Notes: a model not told the origin generated them from the sequence alone. A DNA stretch of 53,131 nucleotides from an uncultured Chloroflexota bacterium (GCA_937879875.1 CALFMN010000106.1:1-53131), one strand, 5' to 3'; counted from the first letter of the stretch, positions 33,115 through 41,160 are shown. Translations and numbers: made by a program.

Positions 33115-34235
33115 ACGCCCTCGAAAAGCTGACGCCCTCGGCGCCAAGCTGGCGGATCGACTGGCCGGCGATCGAGGCGGCTCTTCCTGCCCTCGCCGCG
33201 CAACGGGACTGTCCGCAGGACCCGCGCTTCCGCGCGGAAGGCGATGTCTGGACGCATACGCGGCTGGCGTGCGAGGCGCTGACGGCACTGCCTGCGTTTC
33301 GGCGTCTCGCCGCGACCGATCAGGCAATCGTATTCGCCGCCGTCCTGCTGCACGACCTCGGCAAGCCGGCAACGACGCGGCGCGAGCCGGATGGGCAGAT
33401 CGCCTCACCATTTCATGGGCCGCGGGGCGCGGTGCAGGCGCGTGCACTGCTCTGGCGGATGGACGTGCCCTTCAGCGTGCGCGAGCAGACCTGCGCCCTG
33501 GTCCGCTTCCATCAGGCGCCGTTCCACTGGCTCGACGCGGCCGACAGCCGCCGCCGCGTGATCGAGATCAGCCAAACGGCCCGCTGTAACTGGCTCAGTC
33601 TGGTAGCCGAAGCCGATGTGCGCGGCCGCAACTGCGCCGATCGGGACGAATTGCTACTGCGCGTCGCCCTATTCGCGGAGTACTGCCGGGAGTTGGACTG
33701 CTACGCTTGGCCATATCCGTTCGCGTCGGAACATAGCCGTTTCGAGTACTTCCGCACGGACGGACGCGAGCCCGGCTATGCGGCGTACGACGCGACGCGC
33801 TGCGAGGTCGTGCTGCTGTCCGGTCTGCCCGGCGCCGGCAAGGATCGCTGGCTGCGCCGGCAGTGCGCTCACCTGCCCGTCGTGTCGCTTGATGGGATTC
33901 GGGACGAGCTTGGCATCGACCCATCGCAGCCACAGGGCCGCGTCGCCAGCATGGCGCGTGAGCGCGCCCGCGCTTTGCTTCGCGCCGGCGAAGCGTTTGT
34001 TTACAACGGCACGCACCTGAGCCGGCCGCTGCGACGCAAGGTTATCGACCTCTTCGCGGCATACAACGCCCGTGTCCGCATCGTCTACGTCGAGGTCTCC
34101 CCCGCGCGGCTGAGCGCACAGAACTGCAATCGCGCCGTGCCTGTGCCGGAACGGGTGATCGAACGGCTGCTTGCGCGCTGGGACGTGCCCGATCTGACCG
34201 AAGCGCATCGCGTGGACTATGTCGTCACCGATTGA
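33111..34235 (+). CDS. HD-Pnk: HD phosphoesterase fused to 5'-OH polynucleotide kinase
   Basis: The protein has 374 residues. The N-terminal HD domain has His49, His81-Asp82 (LLHDLGKP), His102 (FHGPRGA) and Asp169 (EADVRGR). The C-terminal kinase has a P-loop GLPGAGKD (238-245), SLDGIRDELG (Asp261, Arg264) and VYNGTHLSRPLRRK, as in T4-type polynucleotide kinases. Enzymes with this architecture, studied in Runella slithyformis, remove 2',3'-cyclic phosphate ends with the HD domain and phosphorylate 5'-OH ends with the kinase. GTG 33111 overlaps the ligase stop as GTGA, so the two are coupled. Together they can heal and seal an RNA break left by a ribonuclease toxin. Confidence 0.88.
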   Translation: MNALEKLTPSAPSWRIDWPAIEAALPALAAQRDCPQDPRFRAEGDVWTHTRLACEALTALPAFRRLAATDQAIVFAAVLLHDLGKPATTRREPDGQIASPFHGPRGAVQARALLWRMDVPFSVREQTCALVRFHQAPFHWLDAADSRRRVIEISQTARCNWLSLVAEADVRGRNCADRDELLLRVALFAEYCRELDCYAWPYPFASEHSRFEYFRTDGREPGYAAYDATRCEVVLLSGLPGAGKDRWLRRQCAHLPVVSLDGIRDELGIDPSQPQGRVASMARERARALLRAGEAFVYNGTHLSRPLRRKVIDLFAAYNARVRIVYVEVSPARLSAQNCNRAVPVPERVIERLLARWDVPDLTEAHRVDYVVTD

Positions 34236-34400
34236 CGAAACTGATCCGGCCGACCGACCCAGCCGGCGGGGCGAGCCGCGTGACGGGGAGGATGGAGGCG
34301 CGGTTCACGCCGATAGAGGCGGGAACGTAGACCCGGCGATGCAGCCCTCGGTCATCACCGCCGTTGGCAGCGACACTGCATCAGGCTGGCTGGGAGTCGG

Positions 34401-34754
34401 TCGCCCCCGCTGGGCGGCGGCAGCGCCGGCGCCCAGCGAATGCTCTGGTGGATGGCCGAGTATGCCAACGCCCGCGCCAGCGAGCTTGGGCTGGTCCTGC
34501 ACTTCCAGGCGCTGCTTCCACTCCAATTGGCTCTGAGCACGAGGATTGGTCAGGCGGTCACCGTCTGGTACGCCAGTCGTCAAGGCGACTTGAAAGACGC
34601 AATTCTTGCCACGCGGCAGGACACGCCGCTCCCGCCAGAGCAATGGGGGGAGCACGTCGCCACGATCCTCACCGACTCGGACTACGACGGTGGCGTCGCG
34701 TACGGAATCAGAGCCGATCCCGGCAAGGACGGCATTACGCGGCTGGACGGGTGA
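34401..34754 (+). pseudogene. C-terminal remnant of a short-chain dehydrogenase
   Basis: From 34401 the frame reads SPPLGGGSAGAQRMLWWMAE and continues with EQWGEHVATILTDSDYDGGV to the stop at 34754. This resembles the last ~115 residues of classical short-chain dehydrogenases, including the region around the catalytic YxxxK, where the tyrosine is here serine (GGGSAGAQR). The cofactor-binding half is absent; a weakly similar piece may continue in another frame upstream to about 34335, implying a frameshift. The gene is broken. A shorter product from ATG 34440 (104 residues) could still be made. It fills much of the 34236-34838 gap. Confidence 0.6.
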
Positions 34755-34778
34755 TTTAGGGACTCTTCCGTGGAACGC

Positions 34779-34810
34779 CAGGGAGGCTGCCCAGGCGGGC
34801 GGCCTCCCTG
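34779..34810. terminator. Hairpin between convergent genes
   Basis: CAGGGAGGC and GCCTCCCTG pair over a 14-base loop, between the dehydrogenase remnant and the stop of citrate synthase 1 (minus). There is no U-tract on either side, so terminator activity is uncertain. Confidence 0.45.
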
Positions 34811-34838
34811 AATGCATCGCTGCAGTGCGGGCATACGA

Positions 34839-35999
34839 TCAGCGCGCGGTATCGGCGGGGACGTGGCGGCCGTGGGCGCCGATGTACTCGGCGCGGGGGC
34901 GGATCAGGCGGTTATTGGCGTACTGCTCCAGCGCGTGCGCCGTCCAGCCGGCCATGCGCGAGACGGCGAACAGGCTGGTGTTCAGGTCCACGGGGATATC
35001 GAGCGACTGATAAACCAGCGCCGAGTAGAAGTCGACGTTGACCTTGAGCCCCTTCTCCGCGGCCATCACCGCGCGCACGCGCTCGGCGATCGCCAGCCAG
35101 TTGGCGGTGCGCGGGTCCGTCTCGGCCAGCGCGGCGGCCATACGGCGCAGGTGCGCCGCGCGTGGGTCGTCCACCTTGTAGACGCGATGTCCGAAGCCGG
35201 AGAAGCGCGCCTTGATCATCTGGCGCTCGGCCGGCGGCAGCGTCTCGCGCCAGGCGAGCTTCTGCTTCACGTACGCCTCCGCCCGGTCGGGCGTGCCGAT
35301 CTCTTCGAGCGTGACCAGCACGTCCTCGTTGGCGCCGCCGTGCTTCGGCCCCTTGAGCACGGCGCAGGCCGCAGTGATCACGGCGTGCAGATCAGTCTCG
35401 GTCGCGGCGGCGACGCGGGCGGCGAAGGTCGAGGCATTCAGTTCGTGGTCGGCGTGCAGGATCAGCGCCGCGTCTATCGCCCGTTCGGCCGTAGCAGTGG
35501 GCGCCGTGCCCAATACAGCGCACAGCAGGCTGGCGGCGATGCTGTCCGAGGCTACCGGTTCGACCGGTTCGAGGCCGGAGCGCAGGCGGTGGAAGGCGCC
35601 GATGATCAGCGGCGCCTGCACCGTAAGCCGCCGCGTCTTACGCATGTTCGCCTCGGCCGAGCCGTCCTCGCCGTCGGCATCGAGGGCGCCGAGCGCGGAG
35701 ACGGCGGTGCGCAGCGCCGTAAGCGGGTGGGTGGAGGCGGGCAGGCCGCGCAGCAGCGTGATGACTGCGGCCGGCAGCCGGCGCTCCGCGGCGAACGCCC
35801 GGCGCAGCGCCGCGAGCTGTCGCGCATCCGGCAGTTCGCCGGTCCAGAGCAGGTGGCAAACGACCTCGAAGTTCAGATCGACCAGTTCGTCGGTGTCGTA
35901 GCCACGGTAGCAGAGCTTGCCGCGCGTGCCGTCGATCTCGCAGATCGCGGACGTGCAGGCGATCACGTCTTCCAGACCGGCCTTTGCCATGGCAGTCAT
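34839..35999 (-). CDS. Citrate synthase 1
   Basis: The protein has 386 residues, the length of the short (type I-like, bacterial/archaeal) citrate and 2-methylcitrate synthases. The catalytic triad is His220 (GPKHGG), His271 (GFGHRVYK) and Asp323 (VNVDFYSAL). It condenses acetyl-CoA or propionyl-CoA with oxaloacetate. GGGGAGGCGACAG precedes ATG 35999; an upstream frame to 36095 lacks support. It is divergent from a second citrate synthase operon and shares a 173-base control region with it. Sequence alone does not separate citrate from 2-methylcitrate synthase. Confidence 0.92.
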   Translation of the reverse strand: MTAMAKAGLEDVIACTSAICEIDGTRGKLCYRGYDTDELVDLNFEVVCHLLWTGELPDARQLAALRRAFAAERRLPAAVITLLRGLPASTHPLTALRTAVSALGALDADGEDGSAEANMRKTRRLTVQAPLIIGAFHRLRSGLEPVEPVASDSIAASLLCAVLGTAPTATAERAIDAALILHADHELNASTFAARVAAATETDLHAVITAACAVLKGPKHGGANEDVLVTLEEIGTPDRAEAYVKQKLAWRETLPPAERQMIKARFSGFGHRVYKVDDPRAAHLRRMAAALAETDPRTANWLAIAERVRAVMAAEKGLKVNVDFYSALVYQSLDIPVDLNTSLFAVSRMAGWTAHALEQYANNRLIRPRAEYIGAHGRHVPADTAR

Positions 36000-36089
36000 G
36001 CTGTCGCCTCCCCAGGTCGAGGGCGCGGTCGTCGCCGGACCGCCCGGTCGAGCGCCATCCCTCGCCATCGTGCGACAGTGCTGCATGAA

Positions 36090-36124
36090 AGTCAATATCT
36101 ATTGATTCATATTGATTCTTCAAT
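36090..36124. promoter_or_regulatory. Operator-like ATTGA/TCAAT boxes between divergent citrate synthase genes
   Basis: Four 5-base boxes form two 14-bp inverted repeats: TCAAT-N4-ATTGA at 36092-36105 and ATTGA-N4-TCAAT at 36111-36124, with centres 19 bases apart. This AT-rich patch stands out in GC-rich DNA. On the minus strand TTGACT (36095-36090) could be the -35 of citrate synthase 1, overlapping the first repeat. A plausible binder is the helix-turn-helix protein encoded at 36173. Confidence 0.55.
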
Positions 36125-36135
36125 ACGACGGCGCG

Positions 36136-36163
36136 TTGACGCCGCCACGCCGGGCACTACACT
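36136..36163 (+). promoter_or_regulatory. Promoter of the HTH-citrate synthase 2 operon
   Basis: TTGACG (36136-36141) and TACACT (36158-36163) are separated by 16 bases. Only 9 bases lie between the -10 and the ATG at 36173, so the transcript would be leaderless or nearly so. Confidence 0.55.
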
Positions 36164-36172
36164 GAAGACGCG

Positions 36173-36496
36173 ATGATCGATATTCATGGCGAGTTCTATC
36201 TCGACGTCCACGAGGCCGCCGAACGCCTGGGCGTGAAGCCGGAGACGTTGTACGCCTACGTCTCGCGCGGGCGCCTGCAGAGCTTCCGCCGCGGCGTCGG
36301 GCGTGGCCGGCTCTATCGCAAGGCCGAGATCGACGCGCTCCTGACCCTGCAGCCGTCAACGCCCGCGCAGCCACCGGCCGCGAAGCCAGAACGCGCGCTC
36401 GAGGCGCCGCTCGCGCCAGCGGCGGACCAAGCACCGAACATGCCGCCCGATCAGAGCGGCTTCCCGCCGGCGGAACGCTGGGCAACGGAGCGCTAG
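36173..36496 (+). CDS. Helix-turn-helix (excisionase/MerR-type) DNA-binding protein
   Basis: The protein has 107 residues. Residues 8-62 form a winged helix-turn-helix of the excisionase/MerR-like HTH_17 type (DVHEAAERLGVKPETLYAYV, then RGRLYRKAEIDALL). The C-terminal ~45 residues are Pro/Ala-rich and probably disordered, with no effector domain. It lies 2 bases before citrate synthase 2. In actinobacteria and Chloroflexota such a domain is often fused to the N-terminus of one citrate synthase paralogue; here it is a separate gene. It could bind the ATTGA boxes upstream and control both citrate synthases; that is inference. No ribosome-binding site is clear, in line with a leaderless start. 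Confidence 0.75.
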   Translation: MIDIHGEFYLDVHEAAERLGVKPETLYAYVSRGRLQSFRRGVGRGRLYRKAEIDALLTLQPSTPAQPPAAKPERALEAPLAPAADQAPNMPPDQSGFPPAERWATER

Positions 36497-36498
36497 GC

Positions 36499-37623
36499 AT
36501 GGCTGAGCCGGGCGATCTGGTCAAGCCGTTCGGCGTCACGGTGCTGCCCTCGGCGATCAGCTCGATCGACGCCGAGGGGCTGCGCTACCGCGGCTATCGC
36601 GTTGAGGAGTTGGCGGCGCGCTGCAGCTACGAAGACGTCGCCTGGCTGCTGTGGCGCGGCGAGTTGCCCACCGCCGTGGAGCGGACGCAGCTTGTCGAGG
36701 CATTCGGCGCGAATGGGCGGCTGCCGGACGACCTGCGCAAGACGATCGCGGCGCTGCCGGACGGCGCGGCTCCCATCGCCCGGGTACAAGCAGCCTTGCC
36801 GCTGTTGGGCCTGTATGTCCCGCAGTTGAGCGCGCCGGTCGAGACCGTCACGATCCGCACCGTGGCCGGGTTGCTCTCCGCCTTCGTGCTGCTCGTGGCC
36901 GACGTGGCCGCTGCCGACCGCGGCGGCTCGGATGTTGCCACGACTGCGCGGGCCGCGCCGCGGACCGGCATCGCTGCACCGTTTCTGGCCGCACTGACCG
37001 GCGCAGATCGACCGCCGGATCAGGTTCAGGCAATGGAGCAGGTGCTGATTCTCTACGCCGACCACGAACTGAACGCCTCGACCTTCGCCGGGCGCGTGGC
37101 TGCATCGACCCGCGCGGACCTGATCTCCTGCGTCCTGGCCGCGCTGTGCGCCCTGCGCGGCCCGCTGCACGGCGGCATCGATCGGCAGTTGCGCTCGCTC
37201 TTCGCCGCCGCCCAGGAAGAGGGCGCCGAAGGCGTTGTCGAACGCTATGCCCGCGCCGGCACGGTGCTGCCAGGCTTCGGCCATGCGGTCTATCGCGGCA
37301 TGGACCCGCGCGCCGTGGTCATGCGCGAGCTGGCGCTGAAGCTGGCGCCCGCGGCCGGCGCGGGCCGGCTGCTGGAAACAACGGAGGCGGTCGTGGAGGC
37401 GGCACGCCTGCGTGGCGTGCCGCCTGCGAATGTCGATCTGTATACGATCGTCGTCTACCGATCGCTGGGCATCCCGGACCCGCTTTCGCCGCTGGTCTTC
37501 GCCATGGGCCGCATGGCGGGCTGGTGTGCCCACATTCTCGAACAGTACGAGCGCAACCGCCTGATCCGCCCCAGAGCCGCGTACATCGGACCCGAGCCGC
37601 GCGAGTTGCCGGCAGAACGGTAG
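36499..37623 (+). CDS. Citrate synthase 2 (divergent paralogue)
   Basis: The protein has 374 residues. The catalytic residues are kept: His224 (GPLHGG), His262 (GFGHAVYR) and Asp313 (VDLYTIVVY). The histidine loop reads GHAVYR instead of the usual GHRVYK, and a segment around residues 135-160 is reduced, so specificity may differ from citrate synthase 1. It follows the helix-turn-helix gene by 2 bases and a strong hairpin lies after it. Related pairs in other bacteria include a methylcitrate synthase. The division of labour between the two enzymes cannot be read from sequence. Confidence 0.88.
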   Translation: MAEPGDLVKPFGVTVLPSAISSIDAEGLRYRGYRVEELAARCSYEDVAWLLWRGELPTAVERTQLVEAFGANGRLPDDLRKTIAALPDGAAPIARVQAALPLLGLYVPQLSAPVETVTIRTVAGLLSAFVLLVADVAAADRGGSDVATTARAAPRTGIAAPFLAALTGADRPPDQVQAMEQVLILYADHELNASTFAGRVAASTRADLISCVLAALCALRGPLHGGIDRQLRSLFAAAQEEGAEGVVERYARAGTVLPGFGHAVYRGMDPRAVVMRELALKLAPAAGAGRLLETTEAVVEAARLRGVPPANVDLYTIVVYRSLGIPDPLSPLVFAMGRMAGWCAHILEQYERNRLIRPRAAYIGPEPRELPAER

Positions 37624-37653
37624 CGGGCGAGCACCGGTCTGCTGCGGTCGCAC

Positions 37654-37682
37654 AGCGGGCGCCCCCACTCGGGGCGCCCGCT
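37654..37682. terminator. Strong hairpin after citrate synthase 2
   Basis: Perfect 12-bp stem (AGCGGGCGCCCC / GGGGCGCCCGCT) with loop CACTC. It lies between the citrate synthase 2 stop and the stop of the small peptide gene on the minus strand. No U-tract, but convergent position favours a terminator. Confidence 0.7.
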
Positions 37683-37707
37683 GCACTCCTCCGCCTGCCG
37701 CTCCTGG

Positions 37708-37776
37708 CTAGCGGAAGATGAGAACCAGAATGATAATGATGATGATCAGGACGAGCAGTCCTCCGCCGATATACAT
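37708..37776 (-). CDS. 22-residue hydrophobic membrane peptide
   Basis: The frame reads MYIGGGLLVLI, continues with an unbroken run of Ile/Leu/Val, and ends IFR before TAG. It is one short membrane helix with almost no soluble part. GAGAGG lies about 9 bases before the ATG, a good ribosome-binding site, and the gene is bounded by a terminator. The length resembles the tiny hydrophobic proteins found widely in soil bacteria whose role is unknown. The AT-rich Ile/Met codons (ATC, ATT) in a GC-rich genome are forced by the amino acids. A chance frame is unlikely given the composition and ribosome-binding site. Confidence 0.65.
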   Translation of the reverse strand: MYIGGGLLVLIIIIIILVLIFR

Positions 37777-37997
37777 GTTCGCATCCTCTCTACGCTGGAC
37801 GGGAGCCGCAGTGGCAATCGCCGTCTTCGTGATGGCAAGAGCGTAGGCCAGGGGCGGCGCCCGCCGCATACCCAACCGAGTCTGGTTGCACGGCCGAAGG
37901 GTGGTAGGCGCCCGGCGGGAATATCGAGCGGCGGGTGTAGACTTGATGCAGGCCGTGCCGCCGGAGCGGTGTGGCCGGTTTCAGGAGCTGTCCGGCT

Positions 37998-38792
37998 GTG
38001 AATCTGCCGTTGCCAAACCGGCCGCGCATCGCGGTCGTCGAGATCTACGGGACGATCGGCGGCAGCGTGCGCTCCCGCACGTATGCGCCATTGTTCAAAG
38101 CGTTGCGCGAAGACCGGAGTATTCGAGCGCTGGTGCTCGATATCGACTCACCCGGCGGCTCCGCCTCCGAGTCCGATTACCTCTACGGCCTGATTCGTAA
38201 GACAGCGGCGCGCAAGCCGGTCATCGCGTTCATCCGCGGCACCGGCGCCTCGGGCGCCTACTTTATCGCCTGCGCGGCGCAGCGCATCGTCGCGCAGCGC
38301 TCCAGCATAATCGGCAGCATCGGCGTGATCACGATCCGGCCGCAGGTGCAGGAGTTGCTGGAGAAGATCGGCGTCCAGGTCAGCGTGACGGCTACCGGGC
38401 CGCTCAAGGGTATGGGTCTGCCCTTCCGCGAGGAGTCGGAGCAGGAGAAGGCGAAGAACGAGGCGCTGGTCGGCGCCTTCTTCGCGCACTTCATCGATGT
38501 TGTGGCGGCGGGCAGGCGGGTTCCCAAAGAAACCGTGCGCGACTGGGCCACCGGCGAGGTCTTCTGGGCGCCGCAGGCGCTCGAACGCGGTCTGATCGAC
38601 GAACTGGGCGATTTGGAAGACGCGGTCGCGGTCGCGGCCCGGCTGGGCGGTGTGCCGCGCAAACAGGTGGTTACGGTGCGGCCGAAGCTGCCTTTTCCGC
38701 AGCGGCTGTTTCAGCGCGTCGCCTCGGCCTCGCTCAACGCCGCCCGCGTCGAGGCGGAGCGGCTGTTCGCGCCGCGCATCGAGTATCGGTAG
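37998..38792 (+). CDS. Signal peptide peptidase SppA-like serine protease (S49)
   Basis: The protein has 264 residues of the S49/ClpP-crotonase fold. Visible blocks are LVLDIDSPGGSASESDYLY, the nucleophile in GTGASGAYFIACAA (Ser in ASGAY), and SSIIGSIGVI. The catalytic lysine is likely in the segment after GPLKGMG. Unlike SppA of E. coli, it has a single protease domain and no N-terminal membrane anchor, as in the short SppA36 forms or soluble variants. GTG 37998 follows CAGGAG at 10-base spacing; GTG 37971 is an alternative. A TAGACT -10-like box is at 37938-37943. Confidence 0.85.
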   Translation: MNLPLPNRPRIAVVEIYGTIGGSVRSRTYAPLFKALREDRSIRALVLDIDSPGGSASESDYLYGLIRKTAARKPVIAFIRGTGASGAYFIACAAQRIVAQRSSIIGSIGVITIRPQVQELLEKIGVQVSVTATGPLKGMGLPFREESEQEKAKNEALVGAFFAHFIDVVAAGRRVPKETVRDWATGEVFWAPQALERGLIDELGDLEDAVAVAARLGGVPRKQVVTVRPKLPFPQRLFQRVASASLNAARVEAERLFAPRIEYR

Positions 38793-38802
38793 GCGGGGCG
38801 GT

Positions 38803-38967
38803 CGGCCCTCATCCCCCCGTCCCCCTTCTCCCAATCCTGGGAGAAGGGGGCGATCTCGGGTTGGAGCGATCCGCAAGGGCGTCGGGTTAACCGTTCAGCG
38901 GTCGGAACGCACGACCCGGGATCGCCCCTCTCCCAATCCTGGGCGAGGGGAAGGGGGTGAGGGCCGA
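38803..38967. repeat. Two-hairpin intergenic repeat, copy R3
   Basis: About 165 bp between the convergent ends of the SppA-like gene and the degenerate GGDEF gene. Outer arms GGCCCTCATCCCCC / GGGGGTGAGGGCC, inner hairpins CTTCTCCCA/TGGGAGAAG and CCTCTCCCA/TGGGCGAGG, and central GTTAACC. It nearly fills the intergenic space. Confidence 0.88.
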
Positions 38968-38975
38968 ACGGACCG

Positions 38976-39941
38976 CTAACGCCGCAGCCGGCCGAAGAGG
39001 CCGCGCTTGCCGCCCTCGTCACGCGGCGGCGCGAGCACGATCGCCGGGTGGCTGGGGCAGGTGCGCAGCAGCACCTCACGCAACGTCTGCAGCGCCGGCT
39101 CGTCCGGCGGGCGGTCGTCGGCGGCGGGCACGCTCCAGCGGTAGATCATGCCGCAGGCAGGGCAGCGCACCGTGGCCGGCCCCGGCCCCGCCGGCGCGCC
39201 GCGCACCCACATCGCCTCGTTGTCTTCCACGCGCCCGACGGTATCCCAGCGCCGCAGTCCGCGCGCGATGCGCTCGCCGGCGAGCAGCGCCGTGCCCGCA
39301 TCGTCAAACTGGCAGACGACGACGGCTAACGGCCGCTGGTAGCGCTTGGCCCGCGCGATCTCGCCTTCGGCGCGGCTTTCGAGTGTACGCGCGTCGAGGA
39401 TCGCACCGCTCTGCGGGCGCACCTGCCTGTTCAGCAGGCGCCCGGCAGCCAGCGCGGCGTGGCTGGCGATGCCCATGACGAGCGGGAACATCGCCGGCTC
39501 GGCCAGCAACACCAGCAGCGCGCCCGCTGGCGCCGCCGCCTCGCCAATCGGCACGCAGATCGTCAGCGCCTGGTCGACGCCGTCATGCGTACGGCCGGGC
39601 ACCGGCTTCCAGGCCGCATCCAGCACCGCGCCGAGTGGCTGTGCGGACGGCTCTGCTGGGACGGCGAAGGCGAAGGGCTGCTGCGGGATCCCCAGCTCCT
39701 CGGGCGGCACCACGTCGCCTTCCGCATCCAGCAGCGCCGTCAAATGCCACAGCCCGGTACCGCCGTCGCGCAGCAGGCTGCCGATGACCACGGGGCAGCC
39801 GGCCGCATAGACGATTCTCGCGGTGACGGAGAGCAGATCCGCCAGCCGCGTCTGCTCATGAATAGGCAGCAGCACCATGGGGTTGAGCACCACGCCCGAC
39901 CCTGCTCCGGACTCTTGAGAAGCGGCGCCCTCGGCCGCCAT
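38976..39941 (-). CDS. Degenerate GGDEF-like protein with N-terminal GAF-like domain and Cys-x2-Cys
   Basis: The protein has 321 residues. Residues about 28-165 look like a GAF-type sensor. Residues about 182-247 align with the start and end of a GGDEF domain (LDARTLESRAEGEIARAKRY; LRRWDTVGRVEDNEAMWV), but the metal-binding middle is deleted and the GGDEF signature reads EDNEA, so it cannot make cyclic-di-GMP. A CPACG knuckle (Cys260, Cys263) follows at the end of that domain. GAGGTGA precedes ATG 39941. It is probably a signalling or scaffold protein. Domain calls are by eye and moderate. Confidence 0.6.
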   Translation of the reverse strand: MAAEGAASQESGAGSGVVLNPMVLLPIHEQTRLADLLSVTARIVYAAGCPVVIGSLLRDGGTGLWHLTALLDAEGDVVPPEELGIPQQPFAFAVPAEPSAQPLGAVLDAAWKPVPGRTHDGVDQALTICVPIGEAAAPAGALLVLLAEPAMFPLVMGIASHAALAAGRLLNRQVRPQSGAILDARTLESRAEGEIARAKRYQRPLAVVVCQFDDAGTALLAGERIARGLRRWDTVGRVEDNEAMWVRGAPAGPGPATVRCPACGMIYRWSVPAADDRPPDEPALQTLREVLLRTCPSHPAIVLAPPRDEGGKRGLFGRLRR

Positions 39942-40085
39942 CGCCGTTCACCTCTGCTCGCGGCCGCCGCGCTGCGACACCCTGGCGCGCGGCGGCTGCT
40001 TTTGTGCGCGCATCCTCACCGATCGCACGCGCATGCGTCAACGGCGGCAACGGCTGTCAGCTCACCCGATCCGCCCGGCGTGCGT

Positions 40086-41156
40086 TCACTCCCAGCGAAA
40101 CAGCCGCACGGACAGCGCCAGGCAAAGCACCAGCCAGCCCAGCAGCACCACCGTATCGACCCACAGCGGATTGAGCGGCGTCGACTGCACGCTGACCTGG
40201 CGCAGCGCATCGGCCAGATACGTCAGCGGCAGGGCGCGCACCACCGGCTGAATGATCTTCGGCGCCAGCTCCACCGGGAAGAAGACGCCGGAGAGAAACA
40301 GCATCGGGAACTGGATCACGCTCACCAGCGGCTGCGCAGCTTCCGCCGACTTCGCCCGCGAGGCGACGACGTAGCCCATCGCCACGAACGCCAGCGCCCC
40401 GAGCACGACGAACGCGGCCAATTCCGGCATGTTGCCGGCGATCTTCACATGAAAGAACAGGCTGCCGGCCTCGATCAGCACCACGGTTTGAATGACGGCG
40501 ACGATCAGGCGCTGTGTCACCTGTGCCGCGATCATCGTGCGGCGCTTGAGCGGCGTGGCGCCCAGCCGGCGCAACACCTTCGTCTCGCGCTGCGTCACCA
40601 GCGGAATCGCGGAGAAGAGGCCGAGCTGCATGATCGCCATCGCCAGAATGCCCGGCAGCAAGAAGTCGATCGTACGCAGGTTCTTCGAGCCGATACTCTG
40701 CTCTTGCAGATCGATCGCCGGCCGCACGTTGCTGATCTCGTTACCCGCCTGGCCGATCGCCTGGCGCAGGAAGGGCAGCAGCACCTGCTGGGTCGCTGTT
40801 TGCGAGGGATCGGCAAAGAGCTGCACTGCGAGCGAGCCGCCGCTGGTGCTCGGCGCGTCGATCACGACCACCGCCTTGCGGTCGCCGTCCTTGAGCTTCT
40901 TCAGCTCGCCGTCGCGGCTGCCCGTGTGCAGCTTGAGCGCCTTCTGGCTTTGCAGCGCCTGCACGACCGTGTCTGCACTGCGCCCCTGCGCCTGGTTGAC
41001 CAGGCCGACATCGAACGTCGGCGTGTTATCGCCGCCGAAGATGCCGCCGAAGATCAGGATGAAGATCAGCGGAAAGGCGAAGGTCCAGAAGACCGTCGCC
41101 CGCTCGCGCCGGAACGAGATCAGGTTGGCGCGCAACAGCTTGCGAAAGGCTTTCAC
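40086..41156 (-). CDS. ABC-2 type exporter permease
   Basis: The protein has 356 residues: an N-terminal helix (about 22-42), a large external domain to about residue 165, then five to six helices, the ABC2_membrane_3 layout. It starts with GTG at 41156, 4 bases after the stop of the ATPase gene, so the pair form one exporter. The conserved block KVLRRLGATPLKRR before the core helices is typical of drug or lipid exporters of the YhfP/DrrB/Nod class. Substrate unknown. Confidence 0.87.
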   Translation of the reverse strand: MKAFRKLLRANLISFRRERATVFWTFAFPLIFILIFGGIFGGDNTPTFDVGLVNQAQGRSADTVVQALQSQKALKLHTGSRDGELKKLKDGDRKAVVVIDAPSTSGGSLAVQLFADPSQTATQQVLLPFLRQAIGQAGNEISNVRPAIDLQEQSIGSKNLRTIDFLLPGILAMAIMQLGLFSAIPLVTQRETKVLRRLGATPLKRRTMIAAQVTQRLIVAVIQTVVLIEAGSLFFHVKIAGNMPELAAFVVLGALAFVAMGYVVASRAKSAEAAQPLVSVIQFPMLFLSGVFFPVELAPKIIQPVVRALPLTYLADALRQVSVQSTPLNPLWVDTVVLLGWLVLCLALSVRLFRWE

Positions 41157-41160
41157 GGCT

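Noticed and set aside
31712..34235. Phage origin for the RNA-repair genes
   Set aside because: No phage structural, integrase or lysis genes and no attachment-like repeats were seen; ligase and kinase resemble bacterial rather than T4-specific forms.
36173..36496. Excisionase of an integrated element
   Set aside because: The domain fits, but there is no integrase and the gene is 2 bases from citrate synthase 2, so a local regulator is more likely.
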